Assembly: GCA_964420285.1 (NCBI GenBank)
Contig: CAYQTE010000121.1
Coordinates: 1-9,381 of the forward strand
Length of the DNA: 9,381 nt
From: CAYQTE01 sp964420285
GTDB taxonomy: Bacteria; Planctomycetota; Phycisphaerae; Tepidisphaerales; Tepidisphaeraceae
Direction: 5' to 3'
The position numbers and the translations under genes are program-made. Under the pieces are notes generated by a model. It saw nothing but the letters and a program-made list of their open reading frames with translations, did not search any database and was not told the DNA's origin. Within the stretch, counting starts at the first letter, position 1. Every line of letters begins with the position of its first letter. Shown here one piece after another: positions 1-5,917 of the stretch.

Positions 1-244
1 CGTCTTCACGGGCCGCGTACGTTACGGGGTGGGCACCCTTCTGTCAAGCTGGCCCTTTCCTTTCACCATACGCCAATCGTCCAGATCATAATCCTGCTCT
101 TTTGATCCCGATCCTACTCCGATTCTCACTCCTGCTCCTCATCGTAATCTTAATCCAGGTTCGGCGTTGCGCTGATCCCAGCGACGGCCGGAGCAGGATT
201 CAGCCGCCCGGGCCGGCATTCCGGCCGTTCTCACGCCGTCCGCT
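1..244. other. Left-edge region without a recognisable gene
   Basis: I see no convincing coding region here. Open frames crossing it on the minus strand lack family signatures and overlap the real gene that begins further right. It contains a degenerate 6-bp-period repeat (76-155, listed separately). It also has a short perfect palindrome at 211-226 (GGCCGG, 4-nt loop, CCGGCC). That palindrome lies just past the stop codon of the minus-strand gene at 245-583, but it has no T-run after it. The edge of the window may cut off a gene on the left. Confidence 0.5.
76..155 (-). repeat. Degenerate hexanucleotide (GANNNN) tandem array
   Basis: Read on the minus strand from 155 down to 76, the DNA splits into 13 six-base units that all begin with GA: GATTAA, GATTAC, GATGAG, GAGCAG, GAGTGA, GAATCG, GAGTAG, GATCGG, GATCAA, a 2-nt slip, then GAGCAG, GATTAT, GATCTG, GACGAT. 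Only the first two bases are fixed, and the third is mostly T or G. In-frame stops (TAA in the first unit) argue against coding in phase with the repeat. From memory, similar GATTAC/GAGTAC strings occur between genes in some planctomycetes, often near four-helix-bundle (S23-like) genes. No such gene is visible here, so that link is only a suggestion. Confidence 0.6.
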
Positions 245-583
245 TTAGACAATCCCCTCGCACGGGTCGGGCCCGCGGCCCTCGATTCGGTCTTGATGTT
301 CCCACTGCGGCGTCGGCGGCTTGATGCCGGCCGGCCAGGGAATAGCGTTCCAGCCGAAGCCGGCGCGAAAGGTGTGATAGGCCGGTGACGTGCTGACGGG
401 GAACCGGTCGAAGATGTCTTTCCAGCCGGCAAAAAGCTCGAACGTCGCCCGGTCCGGCATGATGCCGAAATCCCACGCCGTGCAGATGCGGTGCAGATAA
501 TCCGCCTTGGCGAAATCATCTGCCAGTTCATCGGGCGGCCGGTCGAGATCGGGGTAGACGCTTTGGTCGATGGGGATCTTCAT
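245..583 (-). CDS. Unrecognised 112-residue protein coupled to the AbiEii-like gene
   Basis: I do not recognise the family. The chosen ATG (583-581) overlaps the stop codon of the upstream nucleotidyltransferase as ATGA, a classic sign of translational coupling. The open frame continues further upstream, but inside that gene and with unconvincing sequence. The protein is soluble-looking, with no signal peptide or membrane segment. It has an acidic N-terminal third (PDLDRPPDELADDFAKADYL, about residues 11-30) and five tryptophans (W37, W54, W78, W83, W94) in Gly/Pro-rich surroundings such as FGWNAIPWP (76-84). The C-terminus is probably disordered. The coupling makes it a candidate partner, perhaps an antitoxin or cognate regulator. 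However, known AbiEi antitoxins are larger winged-helix proteins usually encoded before AbiEii, so this would be a different arrangement. The gene call is moderately sure and the function unknown. Confidence 0.65.
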   Translation of the reverse strand: MKIPIDQSVYPDLDRPPDELADDFAKADYLHRICTAWDFGIMPDRATFELFAGWKDIFDRFPVSTSPAYHTFRAGFGWNAIPWPAGIKPPTPQWEHQDRIEGRGPDPCEGIV

Positions 584-1248
584 GGCTTGAGAAACTCCGT
601 GTCGAACCAGCGGCGCGTCTGGTCGGCTCGCTGGCGCTGAGCGGCATCTGCGATCCTGTCCAGCGGCCGTCTGGATTGTAGGGCCGTCAGGTGCAGCCGG
701 ACCTTCTCTTTGGCGCCACTGGCGTCCGGCTGGCGGTTCTTCTTGAGCCAAAGATTCCAACACTGCTGAACCGTGACAAGTCCCGCGTCGGCCAGTTGCT
801 TGATGTCGGCGAAATCCCGCGGCGCGCCTCGATCAACCAGGGCGTTCATTTTGGCCCCGATATTGTCAGCCAGAGTCTCGATAAGAATCGGCGGCCACGG
901 GCTGGCAACCGGCGGCTCCAGTTCAATCGAGCGCACGGCAATCTGAAACGAAAAGACCCGGTTCTTGTCCCTGAGCAATTCAAAGCTGACGGTATCGCCG
1001 AAGGCTCGCCTGGCGAATTCCAGCCCCTCTTCCATGCCGACGGATCGCATCGCCTCCTCAACGGCCCGCTCGGTCTCTTGACTCGCCCGGGTCCGCCACC
1101 ACGCATCGATATCGTGCGTCGTGCGATAGTCGAGGTAATGTTTCAGCGCAAAGTACCCGCCAAGCACAATTTCTGCGCATTCCGGTTTTCCCGACAGGCG
1201 ATCGAGCAGTTTCGCCGCAAGTGGATCGAGTTCGATTGGCTTCTTCAT
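580..1248 (-). CDS. Nucleotidyltransferase, AbiEii/AbiGii toxin-like family
   Basis: This 222-residue protein shows the layout of the DUF1814/AbiEii nucleotidyltransferase family. A glycine-rich strand is followed by the metal-binding Asp pair: LGGYFALKHYLDYRTTHDID (29-48), with G30-G31 and D46/D48. A C-terminal helical element has the family's K...RDFADI pattern (K133, R143-D144, D147 in the NIGAK...RDFADIKQL stretch). Family members transfer nucleotides to RNA acceptors (tRNA for MenT/AbiEii-type toxins); whether this one does is inference. The third acidic residue is not obvious in the 98-111 strand, so activity is uncertain. I chose the ATG at 1248 over the longer frame to 1395. The extra 49 residues look non-coding, AAGG lies 9 nt upstream of the ATG, and a plausible promoter lies inside the extension. 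Its stop overlaps the next gene's start (ATGA), forming a two-gene unit. It could be a solitary housekeeping-like paralogue and not a toxin. Confidence 0.8.
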   Translation of the reverse strand: MKKPIELDPLAAKLLDRLSGKPECAEIVLGGYFALKHYLDYRTTHDIDAWWRTRASQETERAVEEAMRSVGMEEGLEFARRAFGDTVSFELLRDKNRVFSFQIAVRSIELEPPVASPWPPILIETLADNIGAKMNALVDRGAPRDFADIKQLADAGLVTVQQCWNLWLKKNRQPDASGAKEKVRLHLTALQSRRPLDRIADAAQRQRADQTRRWFDTEFLKP

Positions 1249-1257
1249 GGCAGGCTG

Positions 1258-1269
1258 CCTTGTCACCTT
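1258..1269 (-). repeat. Single GTGACAAGG-type repeat core at the RBS of the AbiEii-like gene
   Basis: The plus strand reads CCTTGTCACCTT, so the minus strand reads AAGGTGACAAGG. This matches the core of the repeat family found at 4243-4332 and 8239-8347. The AAGG at 1261-1258 lies 9 nt before the ATG at 1248 and could be the ribosome binding site. One 12-base match could be chance, but it is exact. Confidence 0.4.
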
Positions 1270-1328
1270 AATGGCGCGTTGCGTCGTTAGTTGCGCTTCG
1301 ACGCGGTCCAGATCTTTGCGCCACTGCG

Positions 1329-1337
1329 AATATATCA
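1329..1337 (-). promoter_or_regulatory. Possible extended -10 promoter for the AbiEii-like pair
   Basis: On the minus strand the sequence reads TGATATATT, an extended -10 element (TG, one base, TATATT). Transcription would start near 1321, giving a leader of about 70 nt before the ATG at 1248. I see no good -35 box, as expected for an extended -10 promoter. The region is a locally AT-rich island in GC-rich DNA, between two divergent genes. Confidence 0.35.
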
Positions 1338-1383
1338 CACAAGTCAATCTGGAGGTGGGCTTCCGCGACGATCCGATGGCCGG

Positions 1384-1412
1384 TACACACGCCACCCCTC
1401 CCGCGTTACAAT
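1384..1412 (+). promoter_or_regulatory. Sigma-70-like promoter abutting hldE (possible leaderless start)
   Basis: TACACA (1384-1389, 4 of 6 to TTGACA) is followed by a 17-nt spacer and TACAAT (1407-1412, 5 of 6 to TATAAT). The -10 box ends six bases before the hldE ATG at 1419, so a start at the usual distance would fall on or beside the A of the ATG. No Shine-Dalgarno sequence precedes this ATG (CCTCC is the complement of one), which fits a leaderless transcript. An alternative is a promoter further upstream in the 1249-1383 gap. Confidence 0.45.
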
Positions 1413-1418
1413 GCCTCC

Positions 1419-2903
1419 ATGTCCACGCGACTCATCGAATTGATCGAAAATCTCAAGCCGTGCCGGGTTGCGCTTATCGGCGATCTGATGGTGGATCGGT
1501 ATTTCTACGGCGAGGCCAACCGGCTCAGCCCCGATGCCCCCGTGCCGGTGCTGCATTATAAGCGGGAGGATTGCCGTCTCGGCGGGGCTGGGCGCGTGGC
1601 GGCCGATCTGGCGGCGCTGGGGGCCAGTGTGCGCGTTGTTTCCGTTATTGGCAGTGACGACACGGGGGCACTGCTGCGGCGTCTGCTGGCCGAGACGGGG
1701 GCGCAATGCGATGGAGTGCTCCAGACAACCGATCGCCCCACCACGGCCAAAGTGCGGCTGGTCGGGCTGGCACAGGATCGGCACCCGCAGCAGATGATGC
1801 GGCTGGATTACGAGGCGACCGAGCCGCTGTCGGCCGAGATGTGCGGTCGAATTCTGGATCGGCTTGCCGTCGCCCTCGATGGAGCCGATGTGCTGTGCAT
1901 CGAGGATTACAACAAGGGGCTCTTGCCGCCGGAGGTCTGCAAGGCCGCCATTGACAAGGCCCGCCGGCGGAACATTCCGGTTCTGGTCGATCCGGCTCGC
2001 ATCGAGGATTACTCCAAATACAGCGGCGCCAGCGCCATCACGCCCAACCGCACCGAGGCCGAAGTTGCCAGCGGCCTGCCCACGCAGAAGCCCGAGCAAT
2101 ATCAAGCCTGCGCCGAGCGGCTGCTCACGACGCTCGATCTGGACGCGGCGATTCTCACACTTGACAAGCACGGTGCCTATCTGGCCTCGCGCGACGGCGT
2201 GCGGCGATGGCTCAAGACCAAGGAACGCAATGTTTACGACGTGGCCGGCGCGGGGGACATGGTTCTATCCGTGCTGGCCATCGCCCGCGCCAGCGGGGCC
2301 GATTGGACCGATTCGCTGGCATTGGCCAACGTGGCCGGCGGGCTGGAAGTCGAACGCTTCGGCTCGGTCCCGGTCACGCGGCAGGAAATCACCCAGGAAC
2401 TTCTCTCCGATGCCCGCGAGCAGCTCGGCAAGCAGCGGCCGTTGCATCAGCTTCTTATCGAGCTTCAGCGCCATCGGGCCAGCGGCAGGAAGATCGTCTT
2501 CACCAACGGCTGCTTCGATCTGATCCACCTCGGGCACGTGAAATACTTCCAGTTCGCCAAGCACCAGGGCGATCTGCTGGTGGTCGGAGTAAACACCGAC
2601 GCGAGCATCCGCCGGCTCAAGGGCGACAAGCGGCCGATCATCTCCGAAATCGACCGCCTGGGCGTGCTGGAGGAATTGCAGAGCATCGACTATCTCGTCC
2701 CCTTTGAGCAGGACACGCCACTGGAACTGATCCGGGCGATCCGGCCGGATGTGCTGGTGAAAGGTGCCGACTACGCCGATCAGGAGATCGTCGGCGCCGA
2801 CCTGGTCCGCGGCTGGGGCGGGCGTGTGGCGCTGGCGCCGCTGATCGACGGACGCAGCACATCGACGGTCATCCAGCGGATTTTGCAGGCGTACGTGAGT
2901 TGA
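1419..2903 (+). CDS. hldE: Bifunctional heptose-7-phosphate kinase / heptose-1-phosphate adenylyltransferase
   Basis: HldE (RfaE) makes ADP-heptose for the lipopolysaccharide inner core. The kinase domain phosphorylates D-glycero-beta-D-manno-heptose 7-phosphate at C1, and the second domain adenylates the 1-phosphate after GmhB removes the 7-phosphate. At 494 residues it is close to E. coli HldE (477). The PfkB-type kinase fills about residues 1-325. It has GDLMVDRYFYG (21-31), the substrate loop LGGAGRVA (54-61) and the catalytic anion hole NVYDVAGAGDMVL (271-283, base D280). The cytidylyltransferase-like domain begins near 350 with FTNGCFDLIHLGHVKYF (361-377), whose HxGH is 370-373. VKGADY (448-453) and a DGRSTSTVIQRI end (478-489) follow. 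Small deviations from common consensus are G58-R59 in place of Ala-Asn and A276/M281 in place of Thr/Thr. The core catalytic residues are intact. The frame is complete, and other hld genes are not in view. Confidence 0.97.
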   Translation: MSTRLIELIENLKPCRVALIGDLMVDRYFYGEANRLSPDAPVPVLHYKREDCRLGGAGRVAADLAALGASVRVVSVIGSDDTGALLRRLLAETGAQCDGVLQTTDRPTTAKVRLVGLAQDRHPQQMMRLDYEATEPLSAEMCGRILDRLAVALDGADVLCIEDYNKGLLPPEVCKAAIDKARRRNIPVLVDPARIEDYSKYSGASAITPNRTEAEVASGLPTQKPEQYQACAERLLTTLDLDAAILTLDKHGAYLASRDGVRRWLKTKERNVYDVAGAGDMVLSVLAIARASGADWTDSLALANVAGGLEVERFGSVPVTRQEITQELLSDAREQLGKQRPLHQLLIELQRHRASGRKIVFTNGCFDLIHLGHVKYFQFAKHQGDLLVVGVNTDASIRRLKGDKRPIISEIDRLGVLEELQSIDYLVPFEQDTPLELIRAIRPDVLVKGADYADQEIVGADLVRGWGGRVALAPLIDGRSTSTVIQRILQAYVS

Positions 2904-2904
2904 C

Positions 2905-2930
2905 GGTGCGTGTACCGCACCAATTTGTTC
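2905..2930 (+). terminator. Weak hairpin after hldE
   Basis: GGTGCG (2905-2910) and CGCACC (2916-2921) form a 6-bp stem with a 5-nt loop, beginning immediately after the hldE stop codon. It is followed by a modestly T-rich AATTTGTTC. It could be a weak intrinsic terminator. The stem is short and the T tract interrupted, so Rho-dependent termination or readthrough into the next cassette is also possible. Confidence 0.35.
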
Positions 2931-3014
2931 GTTCGCGCGCGGCGGCCCGTCTGGTAGTGTCGCAGGTGGATTATGAAGAAGAAACCACGGCAACCACACA
3001 CAAAAGGAAACGCC

Positions 3015-3308
3015 ATGAAACATGACGACACGCCGGAAACGGCAAGCGGAAGCGCGGCGAAGGTCTCGGAATCGGTAGGAAATATCGGCCGCGACCTGCG
3101 CGACCTGGGCAGCAGCGTCAAGCACGCCGCCGCTGAGGAGTGCGAGCACCTGCGCGAACGGACCGAGGACTATTTCGATCGCGGCCGTGAACGCGCCCGC
3201 GATTTCGAGCGCGGCATCGAAGGATACATTCAGGAACAGCCACTGAAATCCGTCCTGATCGCGACGGGAGTCGGCTTGCTGATCGGCATTCTCTGGAGGC
3301 GGCGCTGA
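3015..3308 (+). CDS. ElaB/YqjD/DUF883-type membrane-anchored protein
   Basis: This small charged protein has a long, probably helical N-terminal region (about 15-70, rich in Arg, Glu and Asp) and one C-terminal membrane helix (about 78-93, LKSVLIATGVGLLIGIL) ending in WRRR. This is the architecture of the ElaB/YqjD/DUF883 family. E. coli members are tail-anchored inner-membrane proteins that bind ribosomes and are induced in stationary phase or stress. The family call rests on the layout and the EQPLKSVLIATGVGLLIG ending. I chose the ATG at 3015 (97 residues) because AAAGGAAA precedes it. An ATG at 2973 with AGGTGG upstream would add 14 residues and is a real alternative. It heads a tight three-gene plus-strand cassette; the next start lies 5 nt after its stop. 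Confidence 0.8.
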   Translation: MKHDDTPETASGSAAKVSESVGNIGRDLRDLGSSVKHAAAEECEHLRERTEDYFDRGRERARDFERGIEGYIQEQPLKSVLIATGVGLLIGILWRRR

Positions 3309-3313
3309 ACCGC

Positions 3314-3838
3314 GTGGATGTGGCAGACGACGATTCGACCGCGCGGCCGTTACCTCCGGGGGATGATTCGACCCCCGACCACAACGGCGACCGGCCGGAG
3401 GGCGGCGACGGAATCCTGGGCGATGTCGGCCGGCTGTGGAGTTCGACCGGCGAGATGGTCCGCGCGATGCGGCAGCGCCTCGCCGCCGAAGTGAGCGATC
3501 GGTCGGCCCGTCTGGTGACGGCAATTGTCGGATTGGCCGCCGCAGCGGCATTGGCGGTCATGGCGGCGATCTACGCCTGTATGGGAATCGCCGGCGGCCT
3601 GGGTGCGCTGCTGGGCGGGCGCGTGTGGGCTGGTGATCTCCTTGCGGCCGTCATCGCGGTTATACTGGCCTATGTGGCCGTCCGATTCGCCATCGGGCGA
3701 ATTCGATCGGCTTTCCAATCCGGTACCCTGGAGGCACATGAGCGTCCAAAACCCAGCGTCGCCGAACACCGGGGCGCCAATTCCGGCGAGCCAGACGGCC
3801 GGGCACGCGACTCAGAGGGACGATCCGATGGCGCGTGA
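3314..3838 (+). CDS. YqjE / phage-holin-III-like two-helix membrane protein
   Basis: A 174-residue protein starting at GTG. The nearby ATG at 3318 is out of frame, and GGAGG at 3295-3299 lies 14 nt upstream. Residues 1-32 are acidic and probably disordered. An amphipathic stretch (about 34-65) leads into two membrane segments, about 66-92 and 107-126, joined by a Gly-rich turn (GIAGGLGALLGG). The tail (about 137-174) is hydrophilic and low complexity. This fits the holin superfamily III / YqjE family. In E. coli yqjE sits next to yqjD, so the gene order supports the call. Despite the family name there is no sign of phage lysis. An inner-membrane partner of the preceding ElaB-like protein is the likely role. 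Confidence 0.72.
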   Translation: MDVADDDSTARPLPPGDDSTPDHNGDRPEGGDGILGDVGRLWSSTGEMVRAMRQRLAAEVSDRSARLVTAIVGLAAAAALAVMAAIYACMGIAGGLGALLGGRVWAGDLLAAVIAVILAYVAVRFAIGRIRSAFQSGTLEAHERPKPSVAEHRGANSGEPDGRARDSEGRSDGA

Positions 3839-4217
3839 GCAGGCGGCCCGGCAGGCGGTACACGACTCGCTGCGCAGGTTGCGTCGCGACGTTCGTAACG
3901 CGGTTGACCCGCGCGTCTGGGTTCGCCGTCATCCCTGGCTGGCGGTGACGATCGCGGCAGCCGCCGGGTTCGCACTGTCCGATAATATCGCGGCATCACA
4001 ACACCAAACGCCACAAGCGCCACCTCCGGCCGAAGGTTCGTCTCCCAGCGCCGCGCAGCCCTCGCCGCCGCCGTCCACTTGGCGCTCCGCCATCTCGCGT
4101 GAGATCCTGGCCGTCATGCGCCCGATCTTGATTGCCGCCGTGACCCAACACCTCAAGAGCACGGCCTTCGCCGACGAGCCGCCGAAGCCCCCGAGCCATG
4201 ATCCGTCAGCGGCGTAG
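3828..4217 (+). CDS. Unrecognised one-helix protein, third member of the envelope cassette
   Basis: I do not recognise the family. The chosen ATG at 3828 overlaps the previous gene by 11 nt and has AGAGGGA 7 nt upstream, giving 129 residues. An in-frame ATG at 3738 behind GGAGG would give 159 residues with a 101-nt overlap. The N-terminus (1-35) is very basic (SLRRLRRDVRN, WVRRHP). A membrane helix follows (about 36-52, PWLAVTIAAAAGFAL) that resembles the anchor of the first gene in the cassette. A Pro/Ser/Ala-rich linker (about 61-84) leads to a second hydrophobic or amphipathic stretch (about 90-108). Its position is comparable to that of yqjK in the E. coli yqjD-yqjE-yqjK cluster, but I see no YqjK sequence likeness. 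It probably acts at the inner membrane with its two neighbours. Confidence 0.7.
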   Translation: MAREQAARQAVHDSLRRLRRDVRNAVDPRVWVRRHPWLAVTIAAAAGFALSDNIAASQHQTPQAPPPAEGSSPSAAQPSPPPSTWRSAISREILAVMRPILIAAVTQHLKSTAFADEPPKPPSHDPSAA

Positions 4218-4242
4218 ATGCAGCGGCGAGGGAATGCTGACA

Positions 4243-4332
4243 GGGTGACAAGGTGACGGCCCGATCTTTCACCTTGTCACCCCCTCACCTTGTCACCCCC
4301 TCACCTTGTCACCCCCTCACCTTGTCACCCCC
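4243..4332. repeat. Inverted GTGACAAGG repeat with four 16-bp tandem units
   Basis: TCACCTTGTCACCCCC occurs four times in perfect tandem at 4269, 4285, 4301 and 4317. Just upstream, 4243-4256 (GGGTGACAAGGTGA) is the exact reverse complement of the first 14 bases of each unit. The first pairing gives a 14-bp perfect stem with a 12-nt loop (4257-4268). The structure starts 26 nt after the stop codon of the envelope cassette. The transcript could fold into alternative hairpins by pairing with any of the four copies. There is no T tract, so if it terminates transcription it is not a standard intrinsic terminator. The remainder of the gap (4333-4499) shows no gene and no clear promoter. Confidence 0.8.
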
Positions 4333-4499
4333 GCTTTCGGCCCGCATTCAACGCACCATTTACCCCAGTTATCAGACATTGCCGCCCTCACCTGTCGCAG
4401 AGCCGGTTTTTTGTTGGACACTGCGTCTTCCAGGGGTAGTCTCATCCTGCCGCGTATGCCCTGACCGGTTGCCGACCGTTCTCAACGCCAGGTTGCCGC

Positions 4500-4709
4500 A
4501 TGAAACTGCAAATCCTGAGAGCCGTGTTCGCCGCGGCGCTATTGGCCCTTCCCGCCTCCGGCAGCACGCCTACGGCCGCAACCCTAAGCTCAACAGACGC
4601 GCCAACAACTCTCAATTCCGACAGTTCCCCCCAAGTCTACCTCCGCCGTCTCCACCTTGTCCGGCCGGATTTGATCCCTTATCCGATCGCGGTTGAGATT
4701 TTCTGCTGA
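4500..4709 (+). CDS. Possible small secreted protein (69 residues)
   Basis: The frame starts with a convincing signal-peptide shape: MKLQILR, a hydrophobic run (about 8-18, AVFAAALLALPAS), then a likely cleavage near residues 20-22. The mature part is Ser/Thr-rich (about 22-44) and ends with VYLRRLHLVRPDLIPYPIAV (46-65) and EIFC, leaving a near-terminal cysteine. The end looks more conserved-protein-like than the middle, and I have a vague memory of similar RPDLIPYP endings in planctomycete small proteins, which I cannot confirm. Only a weak CCAGG precedes the ATG. It lies alone between a repeat and the convergent GH43 gene. It may be a real secreted peptide or a fortuitous frame. Confidence 0.45.
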   Translation: MKLQILRAVFAAALLALPASGSTPTAATLSSTDAPTTLNSDSSPQVYLRRLHLVRPDLIPYPIAVEIFC

Positions 4710-4768
4710 ACGCTGTCCCCATCCTTCCAACTAAGAACCATCGGCCAAGTCGCTTTACCGTAGTGCGC

Positions 4769-5776
4769 TCATGGTTTGGTGGTCGCCGGCGCGGTGGTCG
4801 GTCCGGGGTTGGCGGCCGGGCCTTGTTTGGTCGCCTTGACCATGTTGATCTTCCCGTCCTTGTCGAAAGTCAGTTCGTCGCAGCAGACCGAACGGCGGAA
4901 GCTGTTGCCCTTGGACAAATCGGTGTTGTGATAGAACACATACCACTTGCCGTGGAAGTCGATGACCGAGCCGTGTTGCGTAACACCGGCAACGTGCTCC
5001 ATCACCGGACCTGCGTAGGTAAACGGCCCCATCGGATTGTCGCCCATGGCGTAAACCTGGGCGCTGGTTTTGTCCCAGCCGTTGGAATAGACGAAATAAT
5101 ACTTCGATCCACGTTTGAACATGAACGGCGCCTCGCCGTAACCCTCGGGAAGCACCGGTTGCGCCCCGCTCTTGGCCACCGGAACCGGCTGGCCCTTGGC
5201 GTCCAGCAGCGAAATATCGTGGATCGGTCCGGCCAGCTTGGTCATCGACGGATCGACTTTCACCACCTTGGGCGTGCGCGAGGCGAAATAGAGATAGACC
5301 TGCCCATCGTCGTCAATCAGCACGGCCGGATCGATCGGCTCCTCGCCCGCATCCGGCATGATCTTCTTGTCAATCAGCGGCTTGCCGATGGCATCCTTGA
5401 ACGGCCCGTCGGGCGTGTCGCCGACGGCCACGCCGATCTCCGCGCGATCGACCGGCAGGACGAGGTAGAATTTCCCGTTGGTGTACACGCTGTCCGGCGC
5501 CCAGGCCCACTTGGTCGCCCAGGGGAAGACCTTGAGGCTGACCACCGAGCCGTGATCCTTCCATGTGACCATGTCTGTCGTCGAGAGCAACCGCCAGTCG
5601 ATCATGTCCCAATACGTCGCGTTGGACTGATCGTGCGACGTGTAGACATACAGCGTGTCGCCATACACCCGCGCTTCCGGATCGGCCGTATAGATATTTG
5701 TAACCAGCGGGTTTTCCGCCAGGGCCAAAGTGGTCAGAAACAGACCGGCTAGGAGACTCATGACGAAGATCTTCAT
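4769..5776 (-). CDS. Secreted glycoside hydrolase family 43 protein
   Basis: This 335-residue enzyme has a signal peptide (1-20, ending ALA before ENPL) and a single five-bladed beta-propeller domain of GH43 type. The three expected acidic residues are visible. D32 in YTADPEARVYGD is the general base. D149 in EEPIDPAVLIDDDG tunes the acid. E215 in GYGEAPFMFKRG is the general acid. HNTDLSKGNSFRRSV (283-297) matches the end of many GH43 arabinofuranosidase/xylosidase proteins. Substrate choice (arabinan, xylan or another pentose- or galactose-containing glycan) cannot be read from sequence alone. The protein would act in the periplasm or outside the cell. The frame continues far upstream, but the ATG at 5776 has AAAGGAAA before it and opens the signal peptide. 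The tail (about 320-335) is a short Pro/Thr/Ala-rich run. No transporter or regulator is adjacent. Confidence 0.93.
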   Translation of the reverse strand: MKIFVMSLLAGLFLTTLALAENPLVTNIYTADPEARVYGDTLYVYTSHDQSNATYWDMIDWRLLSTTDMVTWKDHGSVVSLKVFPWATKWAWAPDSVYTNGKFYLVLPVDRAEIGVAVGDTPDGPFKDAIGKPLIDKKIMPDAGEEPIDPAVLIDDDGQVYLYFASRTPKVVKVDPSMTKLAGPIHDISLLDAKGQPVPVAKSGAQPVLPEGYGEAPFMFKRGSKYYFVYSNGWDKTSAQVYAMGDNPMGPFTYAGPVMEHVAGVTQHGSVIDFHGKWYVFYHNTDLSKGNSFRRSVCCDELTFDKDGKINMVKATKQGPAANPGPTTAPATTKP

Positions 5777-5917
5777 GGCGAATTTTCCTTTCGAGATGCC
5801 GTGGTTGACGATTGCCGTTGTCTCGTATCGTAATACGGGGCTGGCCCGGCCGCCACACGGCGGAATCGCGGCAGTTGACTGGGCACGAAATTGACGGCGG
5901 GCGGCAAACGCGTCACC

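Noticed and set aside
211..226. GGCCGG-CATT-CCGGCC hairpin as a terminator for the minus-strand pair
   Set aside because: The stem is only 6 bp, common in such GC-rich DNA, and no T run follows on the minus strand.
2265..3551. 428-residue open frame on the minus strand opposite hldE and the DUF883 gene
   Set aside because: Arg/Pro/Ala-rich shadow translation of two well-supported plus-strand genes in GC-rich DNA, with no family signature.
3314..3838. Phage lysis module suggested by the holin-III-like protein
   Set aside because: No endolysin or phage genes are present. The pairing with an ElaB/YqjD-like gene points to the housekeeping YqjE context.
4269..4332. Short CRISPR-like array
   Set aside because: The units are contiguous 16-bp tandem copies with no unique spacers and no cas genes nearby.
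4401..4420. T6 run (4407-4412) as an intrinsic terminator
   Set aside because: I find no stable GC-rich stem immediately before it.
5824..5836. CGTAT/ATACG inverted repeat upstream of the GH43 gene as an operator
   Set aside because: The 5-bp arms are too short to separate from chance, and no -35/-10 pair with good spacing is associated with it.
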